Below, one piece after another: positions 15,866 through 25,033 of a stretch of 55,194 bases of DNA; position 1 is the stretch's first letter, and every line of letters starts with the position of its first letter. Source of the stretch: Bacteroidales bacterium (lineage in GTDB: Bacteria; Bacteroidota; Bacteroidia; Bacteroidales; UBA932). A program made the position numbers and the translations under genes. The stretch covers positions 1 to 55,194 of the forward strand of contig SUYY01000008.1 of the NCBI GenBank assembly GCA_015060205.1. Direction: 5' to 3'. Below the pieces are notes generated by a model that saw only the letters and a list, made by a program, of their open reading frames with translations, ran no database searches and was not told the DNA's origin.

Positions 15866-16996
15866 ATGACTCATACGCAACAACAATTCCTTGCACTCCT
15901 TCGTTCCGGACTTTGGGGCACACCACCTGATACTGAACTATTCAAAGGTAACGTGGATTGGAAATCAATTCTCCGCATTGCTGTTGATCAGACTGTTCAA
16001 ATCATTGTGGCAGATGGAATTGAAACATTGCCAAAAGACTTATGGCCTCCCAAAGAGACCATACTGAAACTCATGATGATCCGTGTCAAGACTGAGCAGA
16101 TGCATAAACTATTAAACTCTACGCTCAATCAGATAACAGAGGCGCTTAATGAAAGGAATATACCATCTGTGATTCTAAAAGGACAAGGGGTCGCTCAGAA
16201 CTACCCAAGACCAACAAGCAGAATGTGCGGAGATATTGACCTATACGTCGGCGAGGTTAATTATGACCAGGCGTGCAAGATTATCGCCAATCTGGACACA
16301 AGACAAAGAGCAGGTACAGAGTGTGACCATCATATGCATCTTCAGGTAAATGGTGTAGAGGTTGAAGTTCACAGATATGCTGACTTCATGCCTGGAAAAC
16401 GCATGAACAAGAGCATACAGGATTGGACGACAGAGAGCATCGGCAAACAATCTGTCTGGAATGAATTACCGATATGGAATAATGAGGACACACGCATCAC
16501 TCTTGCACCCAGAACCTTCGACGCGTTCTTTATACTGCACCACACCGTAAGACACATGATTACAGGAGGTGTAGGATTCCGACAGATATGCGACTGGACC
16601 ATGTTTCTTCATAAGCACCATGCACAGATTGACACCATCATGCTACATGAAAAACTCGAACTCTTCCATATGAGATCCGTATGGCAGGAATTCGGTCTTC
16701 TGGCCACAAACATCCTTGGTCTTCCAGCCGAAGAACTCCCACTCGCACCCTCTTCCATGAACTCCAGGAAAACCGAAAAGATCCTTCGCCATATCTTCAT
16801 ATCCGGAAACTTCGGACATGCTGACGGGAATAGAAAGGACAACAGCAAGGGCACATACATTAAAAGAAAATGGCGCAGTTTCCGTTTCCAGAGCCTGCGC
16901 CTTATAAAGTTACTGGGATTATTCCCTAAATTTATATTGTCTTTCTGTATCGGATGGCTTTCTGAAGCATCAATCCGACTGATAAGACTCAAATAA
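15866..16996 (+). CDS. nucleotidyltransferase family protein (NTP_transf_5-like)
   Basis: A 376-residue soluble protein of the uncharacterised nucleotidyltransferase family often found in Bacteroidota polysaccharide clusters. The diagnostic stretch is IPSVILKGQGVAQNYPRPTS followed by MCGDIDLYV, in which the GDIDL Asp pair would bind the metal. A conserved His-rich part (ILHHTVRHM, then GGVGFRQICDWTMFL) follows. The acceptor and nucleotide are unknown. Its TAA stop abuts the stop codon of the convergent glycosyltransferase gene with no gap. It is the only plus-strand gene bordering the capsule cluster, so its link to the capsule is by position only. Confidence 0.75.
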   Translation: MTHTQQQFLALLRSGLWGTPPDTELFKGNVDWKSILRIAVDQTVQIIVADGIETLPKDLWPPKETILKLMMIRVKTEQMHKLLNSTLNQITEALNERNIPSVILKGQGVAQNYPRPTSRMCGDIDLYVGEVNYDQACKIIANLDTRQRAGTECDHHMHLQVNGVEVEVHRYADFMPGKRMNKSIQDWTTESIGKQSVWNELPIWNNEDTRITLAPRTFDAFFILHHTVRHMITGGVGFRQICDWTMFLHKHHAQIDTIMLHEKLELFHMRSVWQEFGLLATNILGLPAEELPLAPSSMNSRKTEKILRHIFISGNFGHADGNRKDNSKGTYIKRKWRSFRFQSLRLIKLLGLFPKFILSFCIGWLSEASIRLIRLK

Positions 16997-18205
16997 CTAT
17001 AACTGAAGAATATACTCCAACATTTTCGCTGCCAATACTTTTCTGTCGAAATCTTCTGACAATTTACGCCCACCTTCCTGACAAGAGGCGTAGACATCAT
17101 TATCAGATAACAACTTATTAAGTTTATCGTTAAAGTCTTCTTCGTTTTCAGGCTCAAAACATAAGCCTGCGCCATAACTTTCTATAATCTCTTGAGCCTC
17201 ACCTTCCACCCCCATTATTATGGGAATCTGCATACAGGCATTCTCAAATATCTTAGATGGAATCACAGTCTTGAAGAGATCCGATTTGCGAAGATTAATC
17301 AGTGCCAGATCCAGAATCGATATATATCTGTTGACCTGATCCTTCGGTATCGAGTCTAAAAGAGTTACATTTTCAATTTTCTCAGATTTCTGCTTTGTCA
17401 GAAGCGCATCACGCTCTGCTCCTGAACCAATAAAAAGAAAATGATAATCATTTTTACCAGACATATGCTTGGCGCAATCCATTATGAAGTCCAGTTTATG
17501 AGCCATGCCATGTGTACCGATATAGCCAATTATCTTTTTCCCATTCAATCCCATCTCTTTAATAAGGGTAAAATCCTTCGGTTGTGGCGAAAACTTTAGC
17601 CTATCCACACCGTTCTTTACGACATCTATCTTCTCTGCTGGAACACCTCTACTGACCAAAGTCCTTTTAAAGGAATCAGTCACAACAATAATCTTCTTTG
17701 CGGATCTATAACATCGCATTTCTTGCCATTCAAAAAACCGTATGAACATATTGTCTTTCATTGCTCCTACGGTCTTTATTGATTCAGGCCATAAGTCCCT
17801 CACTTCCATTATCCACGGCTTACGCTTAAAGAAAGCAAGTGTTCTACCGCTCAACGCTGTAAAGAATTGTGGAGATGTTGCAACAATCACATCTGAATTA
17901 ACAAATAAGCCGGCAAAAAATGAAGTTATCGAATAACTTATAAAATCAAGAGTTCGCTTAAAGAATCCTTTATTAGCCGTAATATATGACCACACTCGGA
18001 TTACCTCGATTCCATCCATCTGCTCTCGCTGGTAGAGTTTATTCTTATATCCGTCATATACCTTTCCCTTTGGAAAATTCGGAAAACATGTAATGACCGT
18101 AACCGAATGTCCGGCCTTGACCCATTCCTTCGCATGGTCGTATGTTCTCGAAGCCGGAGCATTTACCTCCGGAGGAAAATTATCTGTCAAAAATAGAATT
18201 CTCAT
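16997..18205 (-). CDS. glycosyltransferase family 4 (WbuB-like)
   Basis: A 402-residue GT-B glycosyltransferase. The N-terminal acceptor-side opening MRILFLTDNFPPEVNAPA and EVRDLWPES, and the donor-side GYIGTHG with PSKIFENACMQIPIIMG, match the WbuB-type aminosugar transferases. It overlaps the upstream heparinase-fold gene by four bases (ATGA), showing translational coupling. WbuB-like enzymes and heparinase-like proteins often sit side by side in O-antigen and capsule loci. It is the last gene of the cluster. The donor sugar is uncertain; an N-acetylated hexosamine is plausible. Confidence 0.88.
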   Translation of the reverse strand: MRILFLTDNFPPEVNAPASRTYDHAKEWVKAGHSVTVITCFPNFPKGKVYDGYKNKLYQREQMDGIEVIRVWSYITANKGFFKRTLDFISYSITSFFAGLFVNSDVIVATSPQFFTALSGRTLAFFKRKPWIMEVRDLWPESIKTVGAMKDNMFIRFFEWQEMRCYRSAKKIIVVTDSFKRTLVSRGVPAEKIDVVKNGVDRLKFSPQPKDFTLIKEMGLNGKKIIGYIGTHGMAHKLDFIMDCAKHMSGKNDYHFLFIGSGAERDALLTKQKSEKIENVTLLDSIPKDQVNRYISILDLALINLRKSDLFKTVIPSKIFENACMQIPIIMGVEGEAQEIIESYGAGLCFEPENEEDFNDKLNKLLSDNDVYASCQEGGRKLSEDFDRKVLAAKMLEYILQL

Positions 18206-19767
18206 GACTTTTTTGTTTTAATACAATAGTTCATTTTACCAACAAAATGTACAACAAGCGTTGTAGATGGTTTCAGCGCATTATACTCTTCTGATATAAA
18301 CTCATCAAGGAGTTCTATTCTTGTCGCTTCATTGAAATATATGTCAGCCAAATCCGTTAAAATGGCATTAGGCAAAACTCCGTTAATCTTTAAATCGTGG
18401 GCAAGATGTATATAGTTGACTGCAGGAATCATTGGTTTCAATTCATCTGTTATAGTCAAACTATCGCTGCCTATTGTAAAAGTTCTTGTATGCGTCCTTG
18501 ATCTACCATAACCGAAATGAATCGCCTTCAATTCTGTATCTTCATCCTTGACAATTCTGACCTTCGCCCTACGGCCAACACGGAATCCGCCCCACACCTG
18601 GCTTGAATCCGTACCATCTATCTGAACGGTATTATGAGACGATGTACCACGTTCATATTGTCTTCTGGAATTTTTATCATACGTAGAAATCCCTGTATCC
18701 ACAATGAAAGGTACGCCTTTAACCCTTAACTCATATGAAAATGTATCTGCATGTGTATGACCAGGCTGATAACTTGCAGTTACATTTCCGACATCAGCAA
18801 ATATCTCCATGTTTGTATTACACCGATATCTGTATCCAACTTCATTCATCGGAATCTTTTCCCATACCAGTCCGAGTCTTTTCGCATATGAGAATATTCG
18901 CACAGGTTCTGGTGCAATTCCAGCGGCAGAATCATTAAACAGCGGAAATGTCTTGTCCGAATACAAGATAGCCTCAAGATGTCCAAGCATTTTTACGGCC
19001 ATATCTTTCAGAAAAACATTCATCTGTTCCTGTCCTTCATGCCTTATGTTATTGAACGAGAAATTACAGCAATCCAGTAATCTGTCAAGCAGAATACAAT
19101 GATACATCGGGGATTGTTCAAAATGAGCGCCATCAGGAAGCACCTGTTCACAAAGTTGCTTACGAAGTATTTTAGCGGATCTCTTGTATAGTTTCCTGTC
19201 TGAGAAATAGATGGAGGCAATAAACAATGAGTACGCATCTTCGAGCAGATGATTTCCCAAAAGATGATATTCCAGATTATTGTTCAGATGAACATACTGT
19301 GAATATAACGAGTCATTCCATACCGACAGTCTTTCTTCGCTAATCTTGTCATAATGACAGGTAATGAACTTAATCCAATTTATACCTCTCAGTGCCGTTG
19401 GATATGGATCCAGTCCTATCCTATTATCCGGCAGGTCCGCAATGAATCTGTCTATCCATGAGGCACCTTCATCAAAAGTCATATTCTCCTGAAGAAGCCA
19501 ATCCATATAATTAAGATTATATGCCCAAAGCATTCCTTTGGTGGTGTCATTCCATGAGATGAAATGAGAGGACTTGTTTATGAAAGATATAACATCACTG
19601 CCTACGGAAGGCGGCTTAAGCGGATAATCCGTCAGAACCGATGGAGACAAGTCAATATTGACTTTCAACACCCGATAAGGCATCTTGAGCAATCTGTTTC
19701 CAACTAATGAAAACAACTGCCCAAACTTCAGATAATATAATGTCGAGAATAACCTTCTTAACTTCAT
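18202..19767 (-). CDS. heparinase II/III-fold protein of the capsule cluster
   Basis: A 521-residue protein with an alpha-toroid N-terminal half and a C-terminal beta-sandwich carrying the family blocks PGHTHADTFSYEL, DTGISTY and SSHNTVQIDG. The GHxHAD His/Asp block near the start of the sandwich is a putative metal or catalytic site. No signal peptide is evident, unlike secreted heparin lyases, so it probably acts in the cytoplasm or at the membrane during polymer assembly or editing. The ATG follows the acetyltransferase stop by one base, and the end overlaps the next transferase by four. Lyase activity is inferred from fold only. Confidence 0.82.
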   Translation of the reverse strand: MKLRRLFSTLYYLKFGQLFSLVGNRLLKMPYRVLKVNIDLSPSVLTDYPLKPPSVGSDVISFINKSSHFISWNDTTKGMLWAYNLNYMDWLLQENMTFDEGASWIDRFIADLPDNRIGLDPYPTALRGINWIKFITCHYDKISEERLSVWNDSLYSQYVHLNNNLEYHLLGNHLLEDAYSLFIASIYFSDRKLYKRSAKILRKQLCEQVLPDGAHFEQSPMYHCILLDRLLDCCNFSFNNIRHEGQEQMNVFLKDMAVKMLGHLEAILYSDKTFPLFNDSAAGIAPEPVRIFSYAKRLGLVWEKIPMNEVGYRYRCNTNMEIFADVGNVTASYQPGHTHADTFSYELRVKGVPFIVDTGISTYDKNSRRQYERGTSSHNTVQIDGTDSSQVWGGFRVGRRAKVRIVKDEDTELKAIHFGYGRSRTHTRTFTIGSDSLTITDELKPMIPAVNYIHLAHDLKINGVLPNAILTDLADIYFNEATRIELLDEFISEEYNALKPSTTLVVHFVGKMNYCIKTKKS

Positions 19768-19768
19768 T

Positions 19769-20264
19769 TTATTTTCTTGGAGTCATAGGCCAATCTTGGT
19801 CTCCCCGATACTTAATTATTTCGTAATCATCAAATTCCTCTTTCGAGATTTTATCTCGAATTACCTTGGCAGGTACTCCAGCCACAATACAATTATCTGG
19901 TACATCTTTAATTACAACAGCATTTGCTCCTATAATAACATTATTTCCAACTTTTACAGGTCCAAGTATTCTTGCCCCAGCCGAAATATGTACGTTATCT
20001 CCTATAATAGGAACCTCATACCAACCTGATTTGCCACCTATAGTTATATTTTGTCCAAGAAGACAATTTTTACCTATTACAGAACGAGCATGCACAACAA
20101 CACCTACCCCCCCCATATGCTATTTTAGTCCCTTCCCCAATTTTAACAGTAGGTGGTATTGACGAATTAAACAGCAAATAACTTATTTTCCATACCAACT
20201 TAGATAAGATTGCCATATGACAGCGATATAGCCAATTCGATACACGATACCAACTTATCAACAT
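19769..20264 (-). pseudogene. serine acetyltransferase-like O-acetyltransferase, out of frame at a G8 tract
   Basis: The first frame starts at ATG 20264 (MLISWYRVSNWLYR), passes through a CysE-like N terminus to KIGEGTKIAYGG, and ends at 20070 because of the tract. The second frame resumes as GVGVVVHARSVIGKNC with left-handed beta-helix hexapeptide repeats (LGQNITIGG, VGNNVIIGANAVV, VPAKVI) and ends at 19769. Removing one G from the run of eight (20107-20114) joins the two into one 164-residue protein, normal for capsule O-acetyltransferases. As written the gene is off, or the count is a sequencing error. The product would use acetyl-CoA to decorate a repeat-unit sugar. Confidence 0.85.
20107..20114 (-). 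repeat. poly-G tract (G8) inside the acetyltransferase gene
   Basis: Eight consecutive G on the coding strand sit at the junction of the two acetyltransferase frames, between TAT and TAG. Seven (or four, or ten) would give an intact frame. Confidence 0.9.
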
Positions 20265-20360
20265 TATAGTAATAATTTACTTTCTATATATATTATTTTG
20301 ATCCCACTATATGCTTATTATCCACTTCATATTTGCGAATCAGTACAAACATAATAATTC

Positions 20361-21749
20361 TTATCTAGTCTCTACCTGTAATTCAGAAACCACTGCTTTA
20401 AACTTTCCTGACTTTGTCCTTTCTATTTCATCAACATACTCAAAATCAACACCGATTGTAGGGCTAATCATCGATTTGATTATCAAACGAATATCTTCTT
20501 CTACTCTAGTATTATAATCTTGGCGCCTGACGATTCGTAATAATAATCTGCCATCCTTCTTCTGAACAATTTGGCACTCTTTAATAGTATATGTCCCTTT
20601 AAATATATAATCCAAACGCATTATTTTAGTTCCTTCTGGCGTCAATATATAATCTTCTTTTCTACCTTCTATATTTGTTATAACTTGGCTATGCCTTCCA
20701 CAAGGGCAAACAGAATCTGTAAACGTTGCAACATCACCGTTCTCATATCTGACGAAAGGCATACCTAAATTTTGAAATCCAGTAGCAATCAAATTACCTG
20801 TAGTTCCTTTATCTATATCAACCGAGTTGATCAGTTCTAAATGTCCTAATTCAAAATCCTCATGATAATGCCCACACTCACACATCGAAGCCGCTGCTGC
20901 ATTCTCAGAAAACCCATAATGCTCAACAATTTTCAATCCATGAAATATATTCTCTATAGTGAATCTCTGATATTCATATAGTTTTTCTGCACTTGAAAAA
21001 AAGAATCCGGGAAATTTATTCACCTGCAAATGGTTCTCTGATATCAACTCTGCCAAGGAATTTACGATTGAAGGATACCCAGTAATAAATCTGAAATCAT
21101 TATCATTAATAAAATCAACAATGTATTGAACCTTATCTCTCGATATCTGCTGCATATTAATCAGATACTGATTATGCGCTTTATTATATCTCCAATAGGG
21201 AGGATAACATGCATTTATAGGAACAACGTTCTTTCCTGTAAAATTCAAATGCGCATCACCTCTATAAACATTAAATCTAGAACGTCCACGCCATACTGTA
21301 GCCCAATAATATTGAAGATTATTTCGTGTCCAATAGAAGTCTAACGCCTTACCTGTTGTTCCACTTGTATGATAGTGAATCAATTCTTTTGTTGAATATT
21401 CATCAGAAATCATACCTAGGTAATTATTCCGAACATCCTCTTTTGTAAGAATTGGGAATAATTGCAACGACGATATGCCTGTAAAGGATGATGGTGTCAC
21501 TCCTGCTTCTATATACTTCTTTTTATAATATGGACAATGCTTATACGCATATTCTATAATACGAAATAAATTTTCTTCCTTATATCCTAATATTTTAGAT
21601 TTATCACAGATATCATTTGACAATAATTGAGCAAAAATATCCTCATATTTTCTTCCATATCTTTGTGTACCTATATAATAGCCATATAGTGAACACAATA
21701 TATTCTGTGCTTGATACGGTAATTTTTTATATATTGAATATAACTCCAT
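20361..21749 (-). CDS. PaaK/CapK-like adenylate-forming enzyme
   Basis: About 462 residues, started at the ATG 21749; the in-frame TTG 15 bases upstream would overlap the previous gene. It belongs to the phenylacetate-CoA ligase-like branch of the ANL superfamily. The adenylation motif is HYHTSGTTGK near residue 125, and later blocks include FRFITGYPS, EHYGFSENA and MPFVRYENGDVA with a CPCGRH segment. CapK-type members occur in many capsule clusters, where their substrate is not well defined; activation of an acyl or amino acid for sugar modification is the usual guess. It follows a GT4 gene by four bases. Confidence 0.82.
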   Translation of the reverse strand: MELYSIYKKLPYQAQNILCSLYGYYIGTQRYGRKYEDIFAQLLSNDICDKSKILGYKEENLFRIIEYAYKHCPYYKKKYIEAGVTPSSFTGISSLQLFPILTKEDVRNNYLGMISDEYSTKELIHYHTSGTTGKALDFYWTRNNLQYYWATVWRGRSRFNVYRGDAHLNFTGKNVVPINACYPPYWRYNKAHNQYLINMQQISRDKVQYIVDFINDNDFRFITGYPSIVNSLAELISENHLQVNKFPGFFFSSAEKLYEYQRFTIENIFHGLKIVEHYGFSENAAAASMCECGHYHEDFELGHLELINSVDIDKGTTGNLIATGFQNLGMPFVRYENGDVATFTDSVCPCGRHSQVITNIEGRKEDYILTPEGTKIMRLDYIFKGTYTIKECQIVQKKDGRLLLRIVRRQDYNTRVEEDIRLIIKSMISPTIGVDFEYVDEIERTKSGKFKAVVSELQVETR

Positions 21750-21753
21750 AACT

Positions 21754-22770
21754 TTAGCCAACAATTAGACTCATAACTTCAGCGTTGACAATTTCAGCAT
21801 CAAATTGTCCAAAGGACTCGTATGCTCCAGCCCTCAACTTGTCATACAAAGAAGCGTCTATTAACATTATTGCATCTAATAATGCTTTTGTATTGCCTGG
21901 AGGAACTAACAAACCATTTTTTCCATGTGAAACTATTTCTGGAATCCCTCCATTATATGTTGAAATGACTGGAATGCCAACAGAAAATGCTTCAATAATC
22001 ACACCTGGATATCCTTCGGCTCTCCACTTAGTTGGTAGGACTAACAAATCATATTCCGCTAGAGTTTTAGGGACTTCACTTGCATTAAGAACGCCACGAT
22101 ATTCTACCCCTGATTTGATGAAGAATTCTTCAGAACATCTTTTGTCAACGATTGGACCATATATGTGTATGACATATTCAGAGGGAAGCATCTCTGAGAC
22201 TTTTATTAATTCATCAATTCCCTTATCCATCATCACTTGAGAAATAAACACCAACCTCTTGTTATATGATTTTTCTGACTGTTGAATATATCTATTGCGC
22301 ACATTAGGATACCAGAATGACTTAATATTGAATGTCATACCGAATTTAACCAAATTTTTAGTCTCCCAAAATAGTAAAGAAGCACTCTTTAAGCACCATG
22401 TCAATATCTGTCTACATACAACGTTCGATTCGTGATATCTAACATCAAAATTTCCAGCAAACTTTCTTAAATAAACCTTCTTGTTAAGAAGTTTGCTTAA
22501 AACAGTGATAAATGGTACGATATAGACATAGTCATTCATTGTACCGTGAAGGAAAATTGAATCACACTTGAATATTGCCTTTATTATTTTTCCGTAGATT
22601 GCGAGTAAAGCACATATTCTGAAACGGTATGTACCTTTATTAGTATCTATGACCTCAAAATCATATCCATGAGACTCGCAATATCGTATAAACTCTTCAA
22701 ACAAAACAACAATTCCTCCTGTTCTCACAGGATCTTTATAATCATAACATGGTCCAACTATTAGCATCAT
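21754..22770 (-). CDS. glycosyltransferase family 4
   Basis: A 338-residue GT-B enzyme. The N terminus has the acceptor-side GPCYDYKDPVRTGGIVVLFE, the middle has RLVFISQVMMDKGIDELI (start of the donor domain), and the C-terminal EX7E motif is EGYPGVIIE, followed by SVGIPVISTYNGGIPEIV, which marks retaining GT4 transferases. The donor and acceptor sugars cannot be told. It starts a few bases after the stop of the preceding transferase gene; two ATG codons in a row (22770, 22767) are both possible starts. Confidence 0.87.
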   Translation of the reverse strand: MMLIVGPCYDYKDPVRTGGIVVLFEEFIRYCESHGYDFEVIDTNKGTYRFRICALLAIYGKIIKAIFKCDSIFLHGTMNDYVYIVPFITVLSKLLNKKVYLRKFAGNFDVRYHESNVVCRQILTWCLKSASLLFWETKNLVKFGMTFNIKSFWYPNVRNRYIQQSEKSYNKRLVFISQVMMDKGIDELIKVSEMLPSEYVIHIYGPIVDKRCSEEFFIKSGVEYRGVLNASEVPKTLAEYDLLVLPTKWRAEGYPGVIIEAFSVGIPVISTYNGGIPEIVSHGKNGLLVPPGNTKALLDAIMLIDASLYDKLRAGAYESFGQFDAEIVNAEVMSLIVG

Positions 22771-22776
22771 AATTTT

Positions 22777-23877
22777 TCATTTTACTCCGTGGATAGTTTG
22801 AAGCATTACTGTTTCATATCTAAGCGCACAAGTATCCATTTCATACTTTTCATAACTTCTTTGTACTTCTAACCTCATTTGCATCTTTTCCTCTTCTGAC
22901 ATATTAATATATGTCAAAATCGCATTTTTAATGTCTAAAACATGAGTATTCTTTGCCAAAATACCATTAACCTTATCCTGAATCATGTTAATAATTCCTC
23001 CTACCGGCGTACAAATTGGAATTGTTCCTACAGAAAAACATTCTATCAGAGATATCGGCATTCCCTCGTACAAAGACGACAAGCAGAATGCATCCGCATC
23101 TTTAATAAAATCTCTAGGATTAACTTGTTGACCTATAATATGTATAAAAGGATAATTATATCCAACAATACTATCGTATATCTCTTGATCTATAATAGAC
23201 CCAACAATATACAGTTCAACATCTTCACCTTCTTCACGAACCAGTTGAACAGCCTCTATCAATTGAATCTGATTCTTTTGCTGACTCACCCTGGCCAGAT
23301 TCACTATAATAGTAGAGGCTTTAGATAATCGTGGAAACTCAGAATAAACATTATCTAATGAGGACGTTCTTTGATAAGGTGGACGTCCATTATAAATTAA
23401 GGTACTTTCTATGTTATAATAATCAGCAAATGACCTTTGAGACTCTTCTGATATCGTTATTGGTCTAACATTACAAATGCCGAATAATATTCTACGAATT
23501 ATAGTACCCACAAACCCTGACGCCTCAGCACGCGCATCATTATGTACCGTATGTAGTTTACACGGCAATTTTTGAAAACATAAAGTCAATGCCATATAAA
23601 GGATTGACACCATATGTGTATGAACTACATCTGGCCGCAGATTTTTGATTAGACGATATAGTCTGAACGGTAATCTAAAATCGAAGCCATATGACTTTCC
23701 AATTACCAATAGGGAAACACGATGATCTATTTCATTTATATAAAAGTCTTTATTATGAATATTGTGTAATACTATCAATGTAACATCGTGCTTCTTACAC
23801 AATTCATTACACAAATCAACAACAAAGCGTTCCGCCCCACCAGATGATAATTGAGGTATTATTTCGACTATCTTCAT
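22777..23877 (-). CDS. glycosyltransferase family 4
   Basis: A 366-residue GT-B enzyme with the typical opening MKIVEIIPQLSSGGAERFV, the acceptor-domain DVVHTHMV, donor-domain IIVNLARVSQQKNQ and the EX7E motif EGMPISLIE followed by GTIPICTPVGGI. It should transfer a sugar from a nucleotide donor to the growing lipid-linked repeat unit at the inner face of the cytoplasmic membrane. The gene begins one base after the Wzy-like stop. Base composition is AT-rich like its neighbours. Confidence 0.88.
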   Translation of the reverse strand: MKIVEIIPQLSSGGAERFVVDLCNELCKKHDVTLIVLHNIHNKDFYINEIDHRVSLLVIGKSYGFDFRLPFRLYRLIKNLRPDVVHTHMVSILYMALTLCFQKLPCKLHTVHNDARAEASGFVGTIIRRILFGICNVRPITISEESQRSFADYYNIESTLIYNGRPPYQRTSSLDNVYSEFPRLSKASTIIVNLARVSQQKNQIQLIEAVQLVREEGEDVELYIVGSIIDQEIYDSIVGYNYPFIHIIGQQVNPRDFIKDADAFCLSSLYEGMPISLIECFSVGTIPICTPVGGIINMIQDKVNGILAKNTHVLDIKNAILTYINMSEEEKMQMRLEVQRSYEKYEMDTCALRYETVMLQTIHGVK

Positions 23878-23878
23878 A

Positions 23879-25033
23879 CTAATTTTGCTCTTTTGCTTTT
23901 GGGCGCATAATAAGTGGATTACAAATTATACCAAAATAAAACCAAACATATTTTTCATAGAAAGATGCTAATGTCGCACCCATAACTAGAATACACAAAA
24001 GACCTAGAACATATTGTATCTGCAAAAAGTCACGAATTGAATTCTTGATAAGACATGTTATAAATGTCAAAAATGGAATAAAGCCAAATAATCCAATTTC
24101 AACTAATGATTGTACATAAATACTGTGAGCGGCTCTTGAACTTTCTGCAATATATGAATAATTCTGTGCAATCATGTTTACATAATTTTGAGGTCCTATT
24201 CCCACAAAAGGTGACCTCATCCACATCTTAAATCCAGCCATCCATGATATAAATCTTTCACCTGCAGTTGAATTATCCTCAAACCTGCCCAAAACATTCA
24301 CAATCATCTCCGGATTAATATGCCATAACACGAAAACTATCAAAACAAAAAATACGATATAAGAGATTGTTATATTAACTTTTGATTTAAACGACCGTTT
24401 CTTCAACAATAGGATAAAATATATAAATACAAGCAATGCAAGAACCAGCATTGCAGATTTACTGCCTGCCATTAATAACGCAATCAGATATACCATAATA
24501 ACTGAAATCTGAACAAGTTTTTGTATCGTCGAGGTACCAGAACGAAATCCACCTATCATATAAGCGATTGAAACCAAAAGCATCGTTGAGAACTCATTTG
24601 GGTCACCTGTGCCACCAGTCTTTCTAAAAGTATATTCCGAAAGAGTCGTATCTGAATTTATGCATATGAGAGAGGAAAAGAACACAGAGATCAAAAAGAA
24701 CTTCAATAGGATCTGTGGATTATGATATGTTGAAGATACGACAAATATCATTAACATAGAAAGAATCGACAACAATGGCTGCTGAATATCACTATAATTT
24801 TTCAGATTCAACACATATGACAAAATCAACATGAATATAAGAAACAGAAAGTTCTTATTCACCCTCGTCTTATAGTTAAATCTGAATATAGCCATAAAAT
24901 TGGCTACGAAGAAGATCACAAACACAAATTTCAATGACATCGGTCCGAGTTGTTCAACCAGAAAATTGTCATTAACTATTGAAAATATGTACAGAAAGTT
25001 CACTATGTTTCTGAACAGCATAATCAGATTCAT
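23879..25033 (-). CDS. Wzy-like polysaccharide polymerase / O-antigen ligase family
   Basis: A 384-residue, very hydrophobic protein with about ten transmembrane segments and one larger external loop (around ERFISWMAGFKMWMRSPFVGIGPQNY, residues 250-280). That loop carries the R and P-x-x-G-x-G-x-x-x-x features of the O-antigen ligase/polymerase superfamily. Between the flippase and a GT4 gene, a repeat-unit polymerase is more likely than a ligase. It overlaps the flippase by four bases (ATGA). Confidence 0.82.
   Translation of the reverse strand: MNLIMLFRNIVNFLYIFSIVNDNFLVEQLGPMSLKFVFVIFFVANFMAIFRFNYKTRVNKNFLFLIFMLILSYVLNLKNYSDIQQPLLSILSMLMIFVVSSTYHNPQILLKFFLISVFFSSLICINSDTTLSEYTFRKTGGTGDPNEFSTMLLVSIAYMIGGFRSGTSTIQKLVQISVIMVYLIALLMAGSKSAMLVLALLVFIYFILLLKKRSFKSKVNITISYIVFFVLIVFVLWHINPEMIVNVLGRFEDNSTAGERFISWMAGFKMWMRSPFVGIGPQNYVNMIAQNYSYIAESSRAAHSIYVQSLVEIGLFGFIPFLTFITCLIKNSIRDFLQIQYVLGLLCILVMGATLASFYEKYVWFYFGIICNPLIMRPKAKEQN

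Noticed and set aside
14495..16996. A complete CBASS defence system
   Set aside because: The nucleotidyltransferase-fold gene is of the NTP_transf_5 type found in capsule clusters, is divergent from the two-TM gene, and no accessory cap genes are present.
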